Below are positions 51,560-61,183 of a stretch of 64,000 bases of DNA, one piece after another; the first letter of the stretch is position 1; each line of letters opens with the position of its first letter. The notes beneath the pieces were generated by a model that ran no database searches, had not been told where the DNA came from, and was given only the letters and a program-made list of their open reading frames with translations. A program made the position numbers and the translations under genes. This stretch comes from Desulfocarbo indianensis. Lineage in GTDB: Bacteria; Desulfobacterota; Desulfarculia; Desulfarculales; Desulfarculaceae. The stretch covers positions 62,001-126,000 of the forward strand of contig LBMP01000001.1 of the NCBI GenBank assembly GCA_001184205.1. Reading direction: 5' to 3'.

Positions 51560-54500
51560 ACCATACCCCCAAAGCGTTTGGTGAAGGCTTTTCTGAGCTG
51601 GGAGATCGCCAAATCCGCCACCGTGCGGCCTTGGGCCGTGACCCGCAGCCTTTTTTCTTTCAGCACCCGGCCCACCCTGGCGTGGGGAATCCCGGCCAGG
51701 AGCGTTTCCAATTCTCCGGCCTTGGCCGGGTCCACGCTGACCACCAGGCGGCCGGTGCTTTCCGAGAACAAGCGGGCCAATGGCTTGAGCCCCGCCGGAG
51801 CGGGCAAAAGCTCCAGGTCCGCCTCCAGGCCCAGCTCGCCGGCCAGGGCCATGCGGGCCAGGGCCAGGCCCAGGCCCCCCCGGCTGGGCACGCAGACCGA
51901 GGCCAGCAAGCCGCGCTCCAGCGCCCTGGCCGTGGCCAGGCACAGGGCCAGGGAATCGTCCAGGCTGGTCTCCGGCACGTTGCGCCCCACCTGGCCCAGG
52001 AGGTTATAAAGCGCGCCGCCGCCCAGCTCGTCCCTGGTCCGGCCCAGCACGTAGAGCAGATCGCCGGCCAGCTTGGGCTCCAGGGTCTGGGCCCGTTTCA
52101 GATCGTGCACCGGCGCGGTGGCGGTGAACAGCATGGTGGGCGGCCCGCTCACCCGCTGCATGAGGCCGTGGCGGCCCTTGAGGCGGCCATCCACGTACAT
52201 GGAGTCCTTGCCCGAAAGCAAGGGAACGCCCAAGGCTTCGCAGGCGTCCTTGAGCCCCCAGCAGGCCCGCACCAACTGGGCCGCCTTGTAGCGGCCGTCC
52301 GGGTTTTCCCGGGGATCGTACTGCACGCTGGGCCAGCAGAAGTTATCCACCCCGCCCACTTGCATGGGATCACCGCCCACCGCGGTGACCCGGCGCAGGC
52401 CCTCCTCCACGCTGGCGGTGACCATGTGGTAGGCGTCGATGTCGCCGTATTCGAACAGAACCACCTGGGCCATGGCCAGGCCGGCCGGGCTTTCCAGCAC
52501 CGGCTTCAGCACCGCCGCCTCGCTGGGCACCTCCTGGCGCCTGCCCGCGAAGGGCTTGATGACGCTGGTGCCCTGCACCTCGTGGTCGTACTGGCGGTTG
52601 ATCCATTCCCGGCTGCAAAGATTGGGCGAATCCAAAAGGTCCAGCAGCAGGCCGCCCAGATCCTCCGGCGGGGTGAGGGCCGGCTCGGCCAGGCCGCGGG
52701 CCTCGGGCGGCAGCCAATGGGCCTCGAACTCCCACTGGGGGAAGCCCTTCTCCAGGAACTCCACGTCCACGTAGGCGCACACCTCGTCGCCGTAGCTGAG
52801 CTTGAGCTTGCCGTCGCCGGTGAAGCGGCCGATCACCGTGGATTCCACGTCGTGCTTTTCGGAGAGCGCCATGAAGGCGGCCTCGTCCTCGGGGGCCACG
52901 GCTACGGTCATGCGCTCCTGGCTCTCGCTCACCCAAATCTGCCAGGGGTCCAGGCCCTGGTATTTGAGAGGCACCTTTTGCAAATCCACCTCGGCGCCGG
53001 GGCTCAGGCGGGCGCTCTCGCCCACGCTGGAGGAAAGCCCGCCGCCGCCGTTGTCGGTGATGAAGCGGATCAGGCCGGCGTCGCGGGCCTCCAAAAGGAA
53101 GTCGTGCATTTTCTTCTGGGTGTAGGGGTCGCCGATCTGCACGTGGCCCGCCGGGGTGGATTCGGAATAGCCCGCGCTGGAGGCGGTGACGCCGTGGATG
53201 CCGTCGGCCCCCACCCGCCCCCCGCTCATGATCACCAGCTCGCCGGGGCTGGTGGTTTTCTCATGGCTGGGGAGGCCGCCCACCAGGGCCGGCATGACCC
53301 CCACCGCCGAGACGAAGACCAGGCATTTGCCTATGTAGCGCCGGTCGAAGGAGAGGGTGCCCAGGGCGGTGGGGATGCCGCTCTTGTTGCCGCCGTCGCG
53401 CACGCCCTCGATGATGCCGTCCAGGAGCCGGCGGGGATGCAGGGCCGGCCGCAGCTCGCCGTCGTAATCCCTGGGGCCCACGCAAAAGCCCCACATGCCC
53501 GCCACCAGCTTGGAGCCCAGGCCGGTGCCCATGGGATCGCGGTACACCCCCACGATGCCGGTGATGGCCCCGCCGTAGGCCTCCATGTTAGAGGGGCTGT
53601 TGTGGGTCTCGCCGGTGATGACGTAATGGTTCCGGCCGTCCAGGGCGGCCACCCCGGCGTTGTCCCACAGGACGCTCACCACCCAGTCGCGCTCGGCGGC
53701 CAGGCGCTCGGTGGGGTCTTTTATGCAGCGCTTGAAGAGATTGTCCACCTCGCGGCGCTCGCCGCTCAGAAGGTCCAGGTAGCGGAAGCGGCCGTTGAAG
53801 GTGTTGTGGTTGCAATGATCCGAGCGGGCCTGGCTCACGTACTCCAGCTCCACGTCGGTGGGGTCCCCCAGGCCCAGGCGCTCCCTTTGGGCCCGCACCC
53901 GGGGATCGTTGAAATAGGCCCGGATCACCGGCGCGTCGGCCGGGTTCAAAAACAAATGGCGCTGGTCGGAAAGGCTCAGAAGCTCCAGGTCCGATGGTAT
54001 GGGCAGGGTGGCCACGCTGGGGGTGTGGGCCAGGCGCACCTTGGGGATGACGATGCCCACGCCCGCCGCCGGGTCCCATTCCCCGCGGGGGATCACCCGC
54101 CACTGCTGGATGATGTCGTTGGCCAAAAGCTCGCGGCACAGGGCCTGGGCCGCGGCCAGGGAGAGCTTGGGCGCTTTCAGCAGGTACAGCTTGGAGGAAT
54201 AGACCGCCTCCTCCGAGCCGAAGCCGCGGCACAGGACGTCCCGCATGGCCTCCAGACCGGTGGCGCCCTCGTTGTCGCGCACGCCGGGCTTGAGGCCCAC
54301 CCACAGCGCCCAGTCGAAATCGGGCAAGACCTGGGCGGCCAGCGGCTGGAAGGAGCTTTGCTCGGTCACCGGATTGGTGAAGATGTCCCGGCGCGCCTTT
54401 TCCAGCTCCTCGCAGCTCAGCTCGGCGTCCAGGGTGAGCACCCTGAGCACCCTGGCCTTTTCAATGGACAAGCCCAGGTAGGCGCGGGCCTTGGCCATAA

Positions 54501-54561
54501 GCCCGCGGCCGGCCGGGTCGGGCAGGTCGGGTTTCAGCCCTATCTCCAGGCGTTCAGCCAT
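51556..54561 (-). CDS. purL: Phosphoribosylformylglycinamidine synthase, large subunit with PurS-like N-terminus
   Basis: 1001 residues: longer than small PurL (about 740) but lacking the glutaminase domain of the 1300-residue form. The first 170 or so residues look like two PurS-like modules (LEIGLKPDLPDPAGRGLMAK and LWVGLKPGVRDNEGATGLEA). Then come the synthase domains: YVSQARSDHCNHNTF, TGETHNSPSNMEAYGGAITG, PMGTGLGSKLV, IPTALGTLSFDRRY, GGRVGADGIHGVTASSA, LLSGKDSMY. It catalyses ATP-dependent conversion of FGAR to FGAM with ammonia channelled from PurQ. The fusion makes a separate purS unnecessary. Confidence 0.95.
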   Translation of the reverse strand: MAERLEIGLKPDLPDPAGRGLMAKARAYLGLSIEKARVLRVLTLDAELSCEELEKARRDIFTNPVTEQSSFQPLAAQVLPDFDWALWVGLKPGVRDNEGATGLEAMRDVLCRGFGSEEAVYSSKLYLLKAPKLSLAAAQALCRELLANDIIQQWRVIPRGEWDPAAGVGIVIPKVRLAHTPSVATLPIPSDLELLSLSDQRHLFLNPADAPVIRAYFNDPRVRAQRERLGLGDPTDVELEYVSQARSDHCNHNTFNGRFRYLDLLSGERREVDNLFKRCIKDPTERLAAERDWVVSVLWDNAGVAALDGRNHYVITGETHNSPSNMEAYGGAITGIVGVYRDPMGTGLGSKLVAGMWGFCVGPRDYDGELRPALHPRRLLDGIIEGVRDGGNKSGIPTALGTLSFDRRYIGKCLVFVSAVGVMPALVGGLPSHEKTTSPGELVIMSGGRVGADGIHGVTASSAGYSESTPAGHVQIGDPYTQKKMHDFLLEARDAGLIRFITDNGGGGLSSSVGESARLSPGAEVDLQKVPLKYQGLDPWQIWVSESQERMTVAVAPEDEAAFMALSEKHDVESTVIGRFTGDGKLKLSYGDEVCAYVDVEFLEKGFPQWEFEAHWLPPEARGLAEPALTPPEDLGGLLLDLLDSPNLCSREWINRQYDHEVQGTSVIKPFAGRRQEVPSEAAVLKPVLESPAGLAMAQVVLFEYGDIDAYHMVTASVEEGLRRVTAVGGDPMQVGGVDNFCWPSVQYDPRENPDGRYKAAQLVRACWGLKDACEALGVPLLSGKDSMYVDGRLKGRHGLMQRVSGPPTMLFTATAPVHDLKRAQTLEPKLAGDLLYVLGRTRDELGGGALYNLLGQVGRNVPETSLDDSLALCLATARALERGLLASVCVPSRGGLGLALARMALAGELGLEADLELLPAPAGLKPLARLFSESTGRLVVSVDPAKAGELETLLAGIPHARVGRVLKEKRLRVTAQGRTVADLAISQLRKAFTKRFGGMV

Positions 54562-54825
54562 GTCACTCCGCCGTTGGGAAAATTGCCATGCGGTATCGAA
54601 AGCTTGATCTTAACAAGGCCCGCTCCGGGTGGCAAGGGCGGCGGGAAGGGGGCCGCCCGGAGCCCGGCCCCGGGCCGCGGACCATAACCCAGCGGCTTAT
54701 ATATATTTTCGCCCCAATTAACCGCACGGGCGCCGCCCCAAAAGGACAGCGCCCGTATGATTATTTGGTTACCGGCCGGCGGCCCGGCCGCGCGGCCTTA
54801 ACGCGCGTAAGCGGAGGGCCTGTGC

Positions 54826-55272
54826 TTAGGCCGGCTCGAAAACGTAGTTGAGCTGGCCGTTGGGCAGCCGGTTGGCCTTGGCGCGCATTTCCTTGCCCAC
54901 GGCCACCTGGTCCATGGGCACCTTGGGGGCGATGCGGCCGAACACCTTGTAATCGCCGTAGTCCAGCACCGCGATGGCGTAGGGCAGGTCGTCGCCGAAC
55001 CCCACCGGCGCGTAGCTCAGCTCGCTGAAGGTGGCCAGCTTGCCGGTTCCCTCCACCACGAACCATTCCATCTCGGTCTTGTCCAGGCATTTATAGCACT
55101 GGGAGCGGGGCGGGAAATAATAGGTGCCGCAGGTCTTGCAGCGGGTGCCCGCCACCTTGCCGTCTTCCAGATAGTCGATGAAATCGTTAACCTTGGTGGT
55201 GGCCGTGAAGCTCACGGTGCCGAATTTTTTGAACCGGGCGTCTATTTCGGGTTTCTTCTTCTTGTCCGCCAT
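54826..55272 (-). CDS. DUF35 OB-fold protein with N-terminal zinc ribbon
   Basis: 148 residues. The zinc ribbon is GTRCKTCGTYYFPPRSQCYKC (two CxxC pairs, split here only by description), followed by an OB-fold acyl-CoA binding domain (GTGKLATFSELSYAPVG, LPYAIAVLDYGDYKVFGRIA). DUF35 proteins bind thiolases and channel acyl-CoA intermediates, as in archaeal HMG-CoA synthesis, BbsA in toluene degradation and steroid aldolase complexes. It lies 141 bases downstream of a thiolase on the same strand, the expected partner. Confidence 0.92.
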   Translation of the reverse strand: MADKKKKPEIDARFKKFGTVSFTATTKVNDFIDYLEDGKVAGTRCKTCGTYYFPPRSQCYKCLDKTEMEWFVVEGTGKLATFSELSYAPVGFGDDLPYAIAVLDYGDYKVFGRIAPKVPMDQVAVGKEMRAKANRLPNGQLNYVFEPA

Positions 55273-55413
55273 GGTTGGGCTCCTTCACTTTGGGTAGGCC
55301 GGGCGGTTTTTGGTCACTTGCCGGCTTCCCTTATCGAATATCTTTGGCGTGCCGGTTCCGCCGTGGCGGCCGGGGCCCCTTGGCCGGGGCGGGCCGCGGA
55401 ACCTTTTGCGCTC

Positions 55414-56568
55414 TTAAACACCCATGATGGTGACGTTGCCGTAGAGGCCCACGCCGCCGATGTTGTGCACCAGGCCGTACTTGGGATTCTTGACCTGCAT
55501 GTCGCCGGCCTCGCCCCTGAGCTGCAGCACGATGGTGCGGATCTGGGAGCCGCCGGTGGCGCCGATGGGATGGCCCTTGGACAAAAGCCCGCCGTCCACG
55601 TTGACCGGGATGGAGCCCTCGGCGTAGGTCTCCTTGTTGCGGATCAGGTCCTTGCCCTGGCCGGGCTTGGCGAAGCCCAGGTTCTCGTAGGCCATCATCT
55701 CGGCGATGGTGAAGCAGTCGTGCACCTCGGCCACGCTGATGTCCGAGGGCTTGAGGCCCGCCATCTGGAAGGCCTGCTGGCCGGCCAGCTCGGCCGCGCG
55801 CAGCCCGTGGAACTTGTCGCGGCCGGCCATGTTGACCGGCGCGCTGGCCGCGCCCACGCCCAGAATCCACACCGGTTTTTCGTTCTTCAGCTCCTTGATC
55901 TTCTTCTCGCTGGCCACGATGATGGCGCTGGAGCCGTCGGCGTTGGCGCAGCAGTCGAAAACCTTCAGCGGTTTGGAAACCGGGTCGGCGCTGAGGCAGG
56001 TCTCCAGATCCACCACCTTCTTGAAGCCGGCCTTGGGGTTTTTCTGGCCGTAGAAGGCGGCCTTCACCCGGATCAGGGCCAGGTCTTCCTCGGTGACCCC
56101 GAAGTGATCCAGATAGGCCCTGGCGTGCATGGCGTAATAGGCCGGCATCATGGTGCCGAAGGGGCTTTCCCACTGGATGTCGGCGCCGCGGCCCATGCGT
56201 TCCTGGCTCTCGGCCGAGGAAATCTCGCTCATTTTCTGGAAGCCCAGCACCATCACACAGTCGTGCAGGCCGCTTTCGACCAGGGCATAGGCCAGCTTGA
56301 GGCCGGTGCTCGAGGAAGAGCACAGGGTTTCGGTATAGAAAGTGGGCTGGGGGGTCAGGCCGCAATATTCGGCGATGACGCCAGCGGGCGAACGCTGCTT
56401 GTCGTATTCCGGCGAGGAACAAATGACCGTGGCGTCGATGTCCGTGGTTTGAACGCCGGAATCCATCATGGCCTCTTGAAAAGCCTCGAAAGCCAGTTCG
56501 CGAATGGAGCCGGGATAACCGCGGCTGAACGCCGACTGACCCACTCCGATGATGCCTACTTGGGACAT
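55414..56568 (-). CDS. SCP2-type thiolase partnering the DUF35 protein
   Basis: 384 residues. Thiolase-fold features are VGIIGVGQSAFSRGYPGSI at the N-terminus, Cys in ETLCSSSSTGLKLA (nucleophile position), FDCCANADGSSAIIVAS, AEVHDCFTIAEMM (HDCFT in the NEAF position), and GGLLSKGHPIGATGGSQIRT with catalytic His and C-terminal Gly-rich loop. This is the subgroup with a DUF35 partner, catalysing thiolysis or condensation of CoA thioesters. The substrate is not visible. The gene is a second thiolase in the window, not closely similar to the one at 22.7 kb. Confidence 0.9.
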   Translation of the reverse strand: MSQVGIIGVGQSAFSRGYPGSIRELAFEAFQEAMMDSGVQTTDIDATVICSSPEYDKQRSPAGVIAEYCGLTPQPTFYTETLCSSSSTGLKLAYALVESGLHDCVMVLGFQKMSEISSAESQERMGRGADIQWESPFGTMMPAYYAMHARAYLDHFGVTEEDLALIRVKAAFYGQKNPKAGFKKVVDLETCLSADPVSKPLKVFDCCANADGSSAIIVASEKKIKELKNEKPVWILGVGAASAPVNMAGRDKFHGLRAAELAGQQAFQMAGLKPSDISVAEVHDCFTIAEMMAYENLGFAKPGQGKDLIRNKETYAEGSIPVNVDGGLLSKGHPIGATGGSQIRTIVLQLRGEAGDMQVKNPKYGLVHNIGGVGLYGNVTIMGV

Positions 56569-56799
56569 GGTTCACTCCTTTTGATCTGGCAGCTCACTCG
56601 CTGTCGTTCTGGCCGCCGCAATACTGGCGGCATAACCATAGCTGCATTGTAGCGGGGAGCATAGAATAAAAACCGCCGGGACACAAGAAAAACCAGCCGG
56701 GCCCAGGGTTGGCGAGGCAAGCGGATGGGAGAGCTTGCTCGATTGTGATATGCTTTTGGCCGCCTCCCCGCGCCTGCCCCCGGCAAAGCTTGGTTTTGC

Positions 56800-56805
56800 T
56801 ATAAT
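56800..56805 (+). promoter_or_regulatory. Perfect -10 element upstream of the MASE3-PAS gene
   Basis: TATAAT at 56800-56805, 50 bases before the ATG at 56855, preceded by TTTTGC (an extended -10-like TGCTATAAT). No convincing -35 box is seen at the usual distance. Confidence 0.35.
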
Positions 56806-56854
56806 TAATAGTACGTTGTCCTATCGGTTTTCATAGACAAGGGATTTATCCGCC

Positions 56855-58246
56855 ATGCATGGCCGCGCTTCCGCCGCACCTCTTTTCCGGCTGATCCTGG
56901 TCTGGCTCGTGATCTTCGGCGGCATGTATTTGGCCAGTCTGTACGACTTCCACCTGTTTCACAGCCTGGCGGAGCTGTTTTCCATCGTGGTGGCTTGCGG
57001 CATCTTCGTGGTGGCCTGGAACACGCGGTCCTTCGGCCGCAGCCCCTTTCTGCTTTTTCTGGGCATAGCCTATTTGAACGTGGGGGTGCTGGATTTCCTG
57101 CACACCGCCACCTACAAGGGCATGGGCATCATGCCCGGCCTGGGGCCGGACCCGCCCATCCAGCTCTGGATCGCGGCCCGTTACATGGAAGCCATTTCCC
57201 TGCTGGCCGCTCCCCTGTTTTCGCGCCGCCAATTTCCGCCCAGGGCCTTGCTGGCCGTCTACGGGGTGGTGTGCGGCGGCCTGATCATGGCCATCTTCAG
57301 CGGCTGGTTTCCCTCCTGCTATCAGGAAGGAACCGGCGTCACCGCCTTCAAAACGATCAGCGAATACCTGATCTCGCTCGTCTTGCTGGCGGCCATCGGT
57401 CTTCTGCTCCAGCGCCGGCGGGACTTTCCGCCCCAGGTTTTGCGCATGATGATCGGCGCCTGCGGGCTCACCATCCTGGCCGAATTGAGCTTGAGCTCCT
57501 TCACCACCTTGTTCGGCTTTGCCAATCAACTGTGCCTTTACCTGAAAATTTTGTCCTTTTTCCTTATTTACCGGGCCACCATCCAGGCCAGCCTCAGCCA
57601 GCCCTATGAAGTGCTTTTCCGCGATTTGAAGGCCCGTGAACAAGCCCTGTCCGAAAGCGAGAGCCGCATACGGGCGCTGTTGCATCACACCGCCGCCGCG
57701 GTCATCTTCCTGGCCCCGGATTTCAAGGTGCATGAATTCAACTCGGGCGCCCAAAAGGTTTTCGGCTGGCAACGCTCGGAGATGCTGAACCACAATTTCC
57801 TGGCCCGCATGATCCCGGCCGAGGAGCAAAACGCCGTGCGCCAAACCCTGGAGCATACCCTGCAAGGCAGTGTGCAAAGCGGCCTGGAAACCCTGATGCT
57901 GAACAAGGCGGGCGAGGAAAAGGTTCTTTTATGGAACAGCTCGCCCTTGCATGACGCGGCGGGGCAGGCCCTGGGGGTGATCATCAGCGGCCAGGACATC
58001 ACCGCCCGCATCCTCATCGAAGAAGAGCGCGAACGTTTGATCGAATCCCTGCAAGCGGCCCTCAAGGAAATCAGCACCCTTTCGGGCCTATTGCCCATTT
58101 GCGCCAACTGCAAGAAAGTGCGCGACGACAGCGGCTATTGGCGGCAGATCGAATCCTACATCCAGGAGCATTCCCGGGCTCAATTCAGCCACGGCATCTG
58201 CCCGGAATGCGCCAAGAAGCTCTATCCGGACCTGTACAAGAAATAG
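56855..58246 (+). CDS. MASE3-PAS membrane sensor with C-terminal Cys4 domain
   Basis: 463 residues. The first 255 form a MASE3-like integral membrane sensor with about seven helices (LILVWLVIFGGMYLASLYDF, FLLFLGIAYLNVGVLDFLHT, GMGIMPGLGPDPPIQLWIAA). A PAS domain covers about 275-395 (ALLHHTAAAVIFLAPDFKVH). The C-terminus is LLPICANCKKVRDDSGYW, then HSRAQFSHGICPECAKKLYP, giving two CxxC pairs, a common deltaproteobacterial tail of unknown role, probably zinc- or Fe-S-binding. There is no kinase or cyclase domain, so it must signal through a partner. A hairpin terminator follows. Confidence 0.88.
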   Translation: MHGRASAAPLFRLILVWLVIFGGMYLASLYDFHLFHSLAELFSIVVACGIFVVAWNTRSFGRSPFLLFLGIAYLNVGVLDFLHTATYKGMGIMPGLGPDPPIQLWIAARYMEAISLLAAPLFSRRQFPPRALLAVYGVVCGGLIMAIFSGWFPSCYQEGTGVTAFKTISEYLISLVLLAAIGLLLQRRRDFPPQVLRMMIGACGLTILAELSLSSFTTLFGFANQLCLYLKILSFFLIYRATIQASLSQPYEVLFRDLKAREQALSESESRIRALLHHTAAAVIFLAPDFKVHEFNSGAQKVFGWQRSEMLNHNFLARMIPAEEQNAVRQTLEHTLQGSVQSGLETLMLNKAGEEKVLLWNSSPLHDAAGQALGVIISGQDITARILIEEERERLIESLQAALKEISTLSGLLPICANCKKVRDDSGYWRQIESYIQEHSRAQFSHGICPECAKKLYPDLYKK

Positions 58247-58271
58247 GCCCCGCGCCGGCCCGAGAGGGCAA

Positions 58272-58295
58272 CCAGGCCTTTTACCTGGCTTTTTT
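58272..58295 (+). terminator. Rho-independent terminator after the MASE3-PAS gene
   Basis: CCAGG (58272-58276) and CCTGG (58284-58288) pair around a 7-base loop, followed by C and six T. The stem is short but correctly placed 26 bases after the stop. Confidence 0.7.
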
Positions 58296-58396
58296 AGCCC
58301 AGCCCCCTTAAAAAGCCCTGACGAAATCCGCGCCGCGGGGTAAATTAGTATGTTGATATGGGCGGTTACGAACTTTGTCACCTTGTGAGCAAAGGT

Positions 58397-58425
58397 TTGA
58401 CACCCATCATGTTGTGTGTTAGCTT
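58397..58425 (+). promoter_or_regulatory. Putative promoter and leader of serS
   Basis: TTGACA (58397-58402), a 17-base spacer and TAGCTT (58420-58425). Downstream, CCCATTATATTGGG (about 58433-58446) followed by GTTTTTTAG looks like a small terminator, 75 bases before the start, so the leader may attenuate serS. No T-box sequence was recognised. Confidence 0.4.
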
Positions 58426-58528
58426 GGGTAAGCCCATTATATTGGGTGTTTTTTAGCCGTTGCAGCGCCTTAACGCGCGTGTCCCCCAGGCGCGGCGGCC
58501 TGCGCACAAGTCTTTGGGAGGCTCTCCC

Positions 58529-59812
58529 GTGTTGGATCTTAAATTTGTCCGTGAAAACCTGGACCTTGTACAAGATGCCGTGAAAAACCGGAAGGCCGAG
58601 GTCGATCTGGAGGCCTTCCGCCGCTTGGATGAGAATCGCCGTTCCATTCTGCCCGAACTGGAGGGCTTGCGGGCCCGGCGCAATGAGGTTAGCGCGGAGG
58701 TGGGGCGGGTCAAAAAGGCGGGCGGAGACCCCTCCGGGGTGTTCGCCGAGATGAAAGAGGTGGGCGGCCGCATAAAGGAGCTGGAAGACCAGCTCGGCGC
58801 GGTGGACGCCCGGCTGGGCGAGCTGCTCATGACCATCCCCAACCTGCCCCACCAATCGGTGCCCGTGGGCGGCGGGGAGGAGGACAACCCGGTGGTCTCC
58901 ACCTGGGGAGACCCGCCGAAGTTCGACTTCGAGCCGCTCAACCATTGGGACATCGGCGAAAACTTGGGCATCATCGATTTCGAGCGCGCCGCCCGCATGA
59001 CCGGGGCCCGTTTCGCGGTGCTCAAGGGCATGGGCGCCCGCCTGGAGCGGGCGCTGATCAATTTCATGCTGGACCTGCACACCGGGGAGCACGGCTACAC
59101 CGAGGTGCTGCCGCCTTTCATGGTCAATTCCCAGGCCATGACCGGCACCGGCCAACTGCCCAAGTTCGCCGAGGATTCCTTCAAGCTGGAAGGCACCGAC
59201 TATTGGCTGATTCCCACCGCCGAGGTGCCGGTGACCAACCTGCACATGCAGGAGGTGCTGGACGGGGCCAGGCTGCCCCTGTTCTACACGGCCTACACCC
59301 CCTGTTTCCGGGCAGAGGCCGGCAGCCACGGCAAGGACGTGCGCGGGCTCATCCGGCAGCATCAGTTCGACAAGGTGGAACTGGTGCGCTTCACCCGGCC
59401 CGAGGACAGCTACGAGCATCTGGAAAGCCTCACCGCCAACGCCGAGGAAGTGCTGCGCCGCCTGGAGCTGCCCTACCGCAAGGTGGTGCTGTGCACCGGC
59501 GACGTGGGCTTCAGCTCGGCCAAGACCTATGACCTGGAGGTGTGGCTGCCGGGCCAGGGGCGCTACCGGGAAATAAGCTCCTGCTCCAATTTCGAGGATT
59601 TCCAGGCCCGGCGCGCCGGCATCCGCTTCAAGGACAAGGGCCAGAAGGGCACCAGCCTGGCCCACACCCTGAACGGTTCGGGGCTGGCCGTGGGCCGCAC
59701 CCTGGTGGCCATACTGGAAAACGGACAACGGGCCGACGGATCGGTGATCCTGCCCAAGGCCTTGGCCCCCTACCTGGGGGGCGTCAGCGAGATCAAACCA
59801 GCTAGCGTCTGA
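58529..59812 (+). CDS. serS: Seryl-tRNA synthetase
   Basis: 427 residues from GTG 58529 (GGGAGG 7 bases upstream, product begins [14 protein letters not shown]); the ORF extends further upstream but with no ribosome site. The class II motifs are present: the N-terminal coiled-coil arm (about 30-100, [20 protein letters not shown]), motif 1 [20 protein letters not shown], motif 2 [11 protein letters not shown] followed by [14 protein letters not shown], and motif 3 [17 protein letters not shown]. The serine pocket ETCSN is replaced by [16 protein letters not shown], typical of bacterial SerRS. Confidence 0.97.
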   Translation: MLDLKFVRENLDLVQDAVKNRKAEVDLEAFRRLDENRRSILPELEGLRARRNEVSAEVGRVKKAGGDPSGVFAEMKEVGGRIKELEDQLGAVDARLGELLMTIPNLPHQSVPVGGGEEDNPVVSTWGDPPKFDFEPLNHWDIGENLGIIDFERAARMTGARFAVLKGMGARLERALINFMLDLHTGEHGYTEVLPPFMVNSQAMTGTGQLPKFAEDSFKLEGTDYWLIPTAEVPVTNLHMQEVLDGARLPLFYTAYTPCFRAEAGSHGKDVRGLIRQHQFDKVELVRFTRPEDSYEHLESLTANAEEVLRRLELPYRKVVLCTGDVGFSSAKTYDLEVWLPGQGRYREISSCSNFEDFQARRAGIRFKDKGQKGTSLAHTLNGSGLAVGRTLVAILENGQRADGSVILPKALAPYLGGVSEIKPASV

Positions 59813-59835
59813 GGGGAGGCGCGCGAGGAAAAAAC

Positions 59836-61086
59836 ATGAGCGGCAAACGCCCTCTATTGATAATGGCGGCAGTCCTTTTCTGCCTGCTCTGCCTGGCGGC
59901 GCCGGGCTTTGCGGCTCCGGCCGCGCCGGGCGCCAAGCAGACCACCCTGGACAAAAACACGGTGGCCGCTTTTTTGTCCGACAACCTGGATGAGATCACC
60001 CAGGGCCAACCCTTTTCCGTGAAGCACCCCCGCCTGGGGCCCCTGACCATCACCCCGGCCATCGACCCCCAGATGCAGCGCCGGGCCGAGGAGCTTCTGG
60101 CCAGCAACCGCGACCGGCGGGCGGCGCTGGTGGTGCTGGAGGCCGATACCGGCCGCGTGCTGGCCCTGGCCGGCATCAACCGCCGGCGCAAGGACCCCGG
60201 CGTGGGGCTGCGCGCCGACGCGCCGGCGGCCAGCCTTTTCAAGGTGGTCACCGCCGCCGCCGCCCTGGAGGAGGTCAGCCTGGACCCCTCCACCAGGCTC
60301 ACCTTCGTGGGCCGACCCCACACCCTTTTCCGTTATCAGTTGAACGAGCGCACCCGGCGGCGCGGCCGGGTGGTGACCCTTAGCAAGAGCTTCGCCGAAT
60401 CCAACAACCCCATCTTCGCCCGCCTGGGCGTGCACAAGATCGGCGGCGACCTGCTGGTCTGGTACGCCCGCGCCCTGGGGTTCGACCGGCGGCTGCCCTT
60501 CGAGCTGCCCCTGGCCGTCAGCAAGCTGCCGGAGCCGGCGGATGATTTCCAGCTGGGCGAACTGGCCTGCGGCTACCACCGCCACACCACCATGAGCCCG
60601 GTACACGCCGCGCTAATGGTTTCGGTGTTCATCAACGGCGGCCGCTTCGTGGAGCCTTTCGCGGTGAACAAGGTGACCGGGGCCGGCGAGGAGGTGCTCT
60701 ACCTGGGCCAGGTGCGCACCAAGGGCCGCCTGGTGAGCCAGGACACCTGCGAATCCATGCGCGAGCTTTTCGAGGCCACGGTGACCGAAGGCACCGCCCG
60801 CCGCGCCTTCAGCCGGGCCAACCGGGACAACATCCTGGGCGGTTTGCAACTGGGCGGCAAGACCGGCACCCTGCGCGGCCCGGATTTGACCGAGCTGTTC
60901 GAATGGTTCGCCGGCTATGGCCACGATCCCAACACGGGCAGGTCCCTGGCCATCTGCGCCCTGGTGGTGCACGGCAAGGTGCGCTATTCCAATCCCAAGC
61001 GCATGGCCCGCCAGATGCTGAAGGAGGCCTTCCGCATCACCCAGGCCAGGGCCGCCACCACGGTCAAGCGTCCTTCCAACTTGTAG
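59836..61086 (+). CDS. Stand-alone penicillin-binding transpeptidase
   Basis: 416 residues with a signal peptide (LLIMAAVLFCLLCLAAPGFA, cleavage about residue 26). The transpeptidase motifs are SxxK (ASLFK, nucleophile Ser133), SxN (FAESNNPIFA) and KTG (LGGKTGTLRG). There is no glycosyltransferase or PASTA domain, so it resembles class B or L,D-independent PBPs reduced to the catalytic domain. ALVVLEADTGRVLALAG is the family's strand before the active site. It starts 23 bases after serS and may be cotranscribed. Likely a periplasmic D,D-transpeptidase or carboxypeptidase; function inferred from fold. Confidence 0.85.
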   Translation: MSGKRPLLIMAAVLFCLLCLAAPGFAAPAAPGAKQTTLDKNTVAAFLSDNLDEITQGQPFSVKHPRLGPLTITPAIDPQMQRRAEELLASNRDRRAALVVLEADTGRVLALAGINRRRKDPGVGLRADAPAASLFKVVTAAAALEEVSLDPSTRLTFVGRPHTLFRYQLNERTRRRGRVVTLSKSFAESNNPIFARLGVHKIGGDLLVWYARALGFDRRLPFELPLAVSKLPEPADDFQLGELACGYHRHTTMSPVHAALMVSVFINGGRFVEPFAVNKVTGAGEEVLYLGQVRTKGRLVSQDTCESMRELFEATVTEGTARRAFSRANRDNILGGLQLGGKTGTLRGPDLTELFEWFAGYGHDPNTGRSLAICALVVHGKVRYSNPKRMARQMLKEAFRITQARAATTVKRPSNL

Positions 61087-61183
61087 AGCCGGCGGGCAAG
61101 GCCCGGCGAGGGTGGCAAAGGGGCGGCGGGGCAAGACAGCCCTGCCGCGCACCCTCGGACGGGGATTCCCCGTGGGGAAAGCC

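Noticed and set aside
51631-54687. Plus-strand open frame of about 1000 codons opposite purL
   Set aside because: It is the antisense of a clear purL in GC-rich DNA, His/Gly/Ala/Leu-rich with no domain pattern and no ribosome site. The same applies to the long antisense frames at 4318-5859, 24066-25631, 32911-34599 and 41459-42913.
54726-54756. Hairpin ACGGGCGC/GCGCCCGT downstream of the DUF35 gene as a terminator
   Set aside because: The stem is perfect but the loop is 15 bases and no U-run follows on either strand; not strong enough to list as a terminator.
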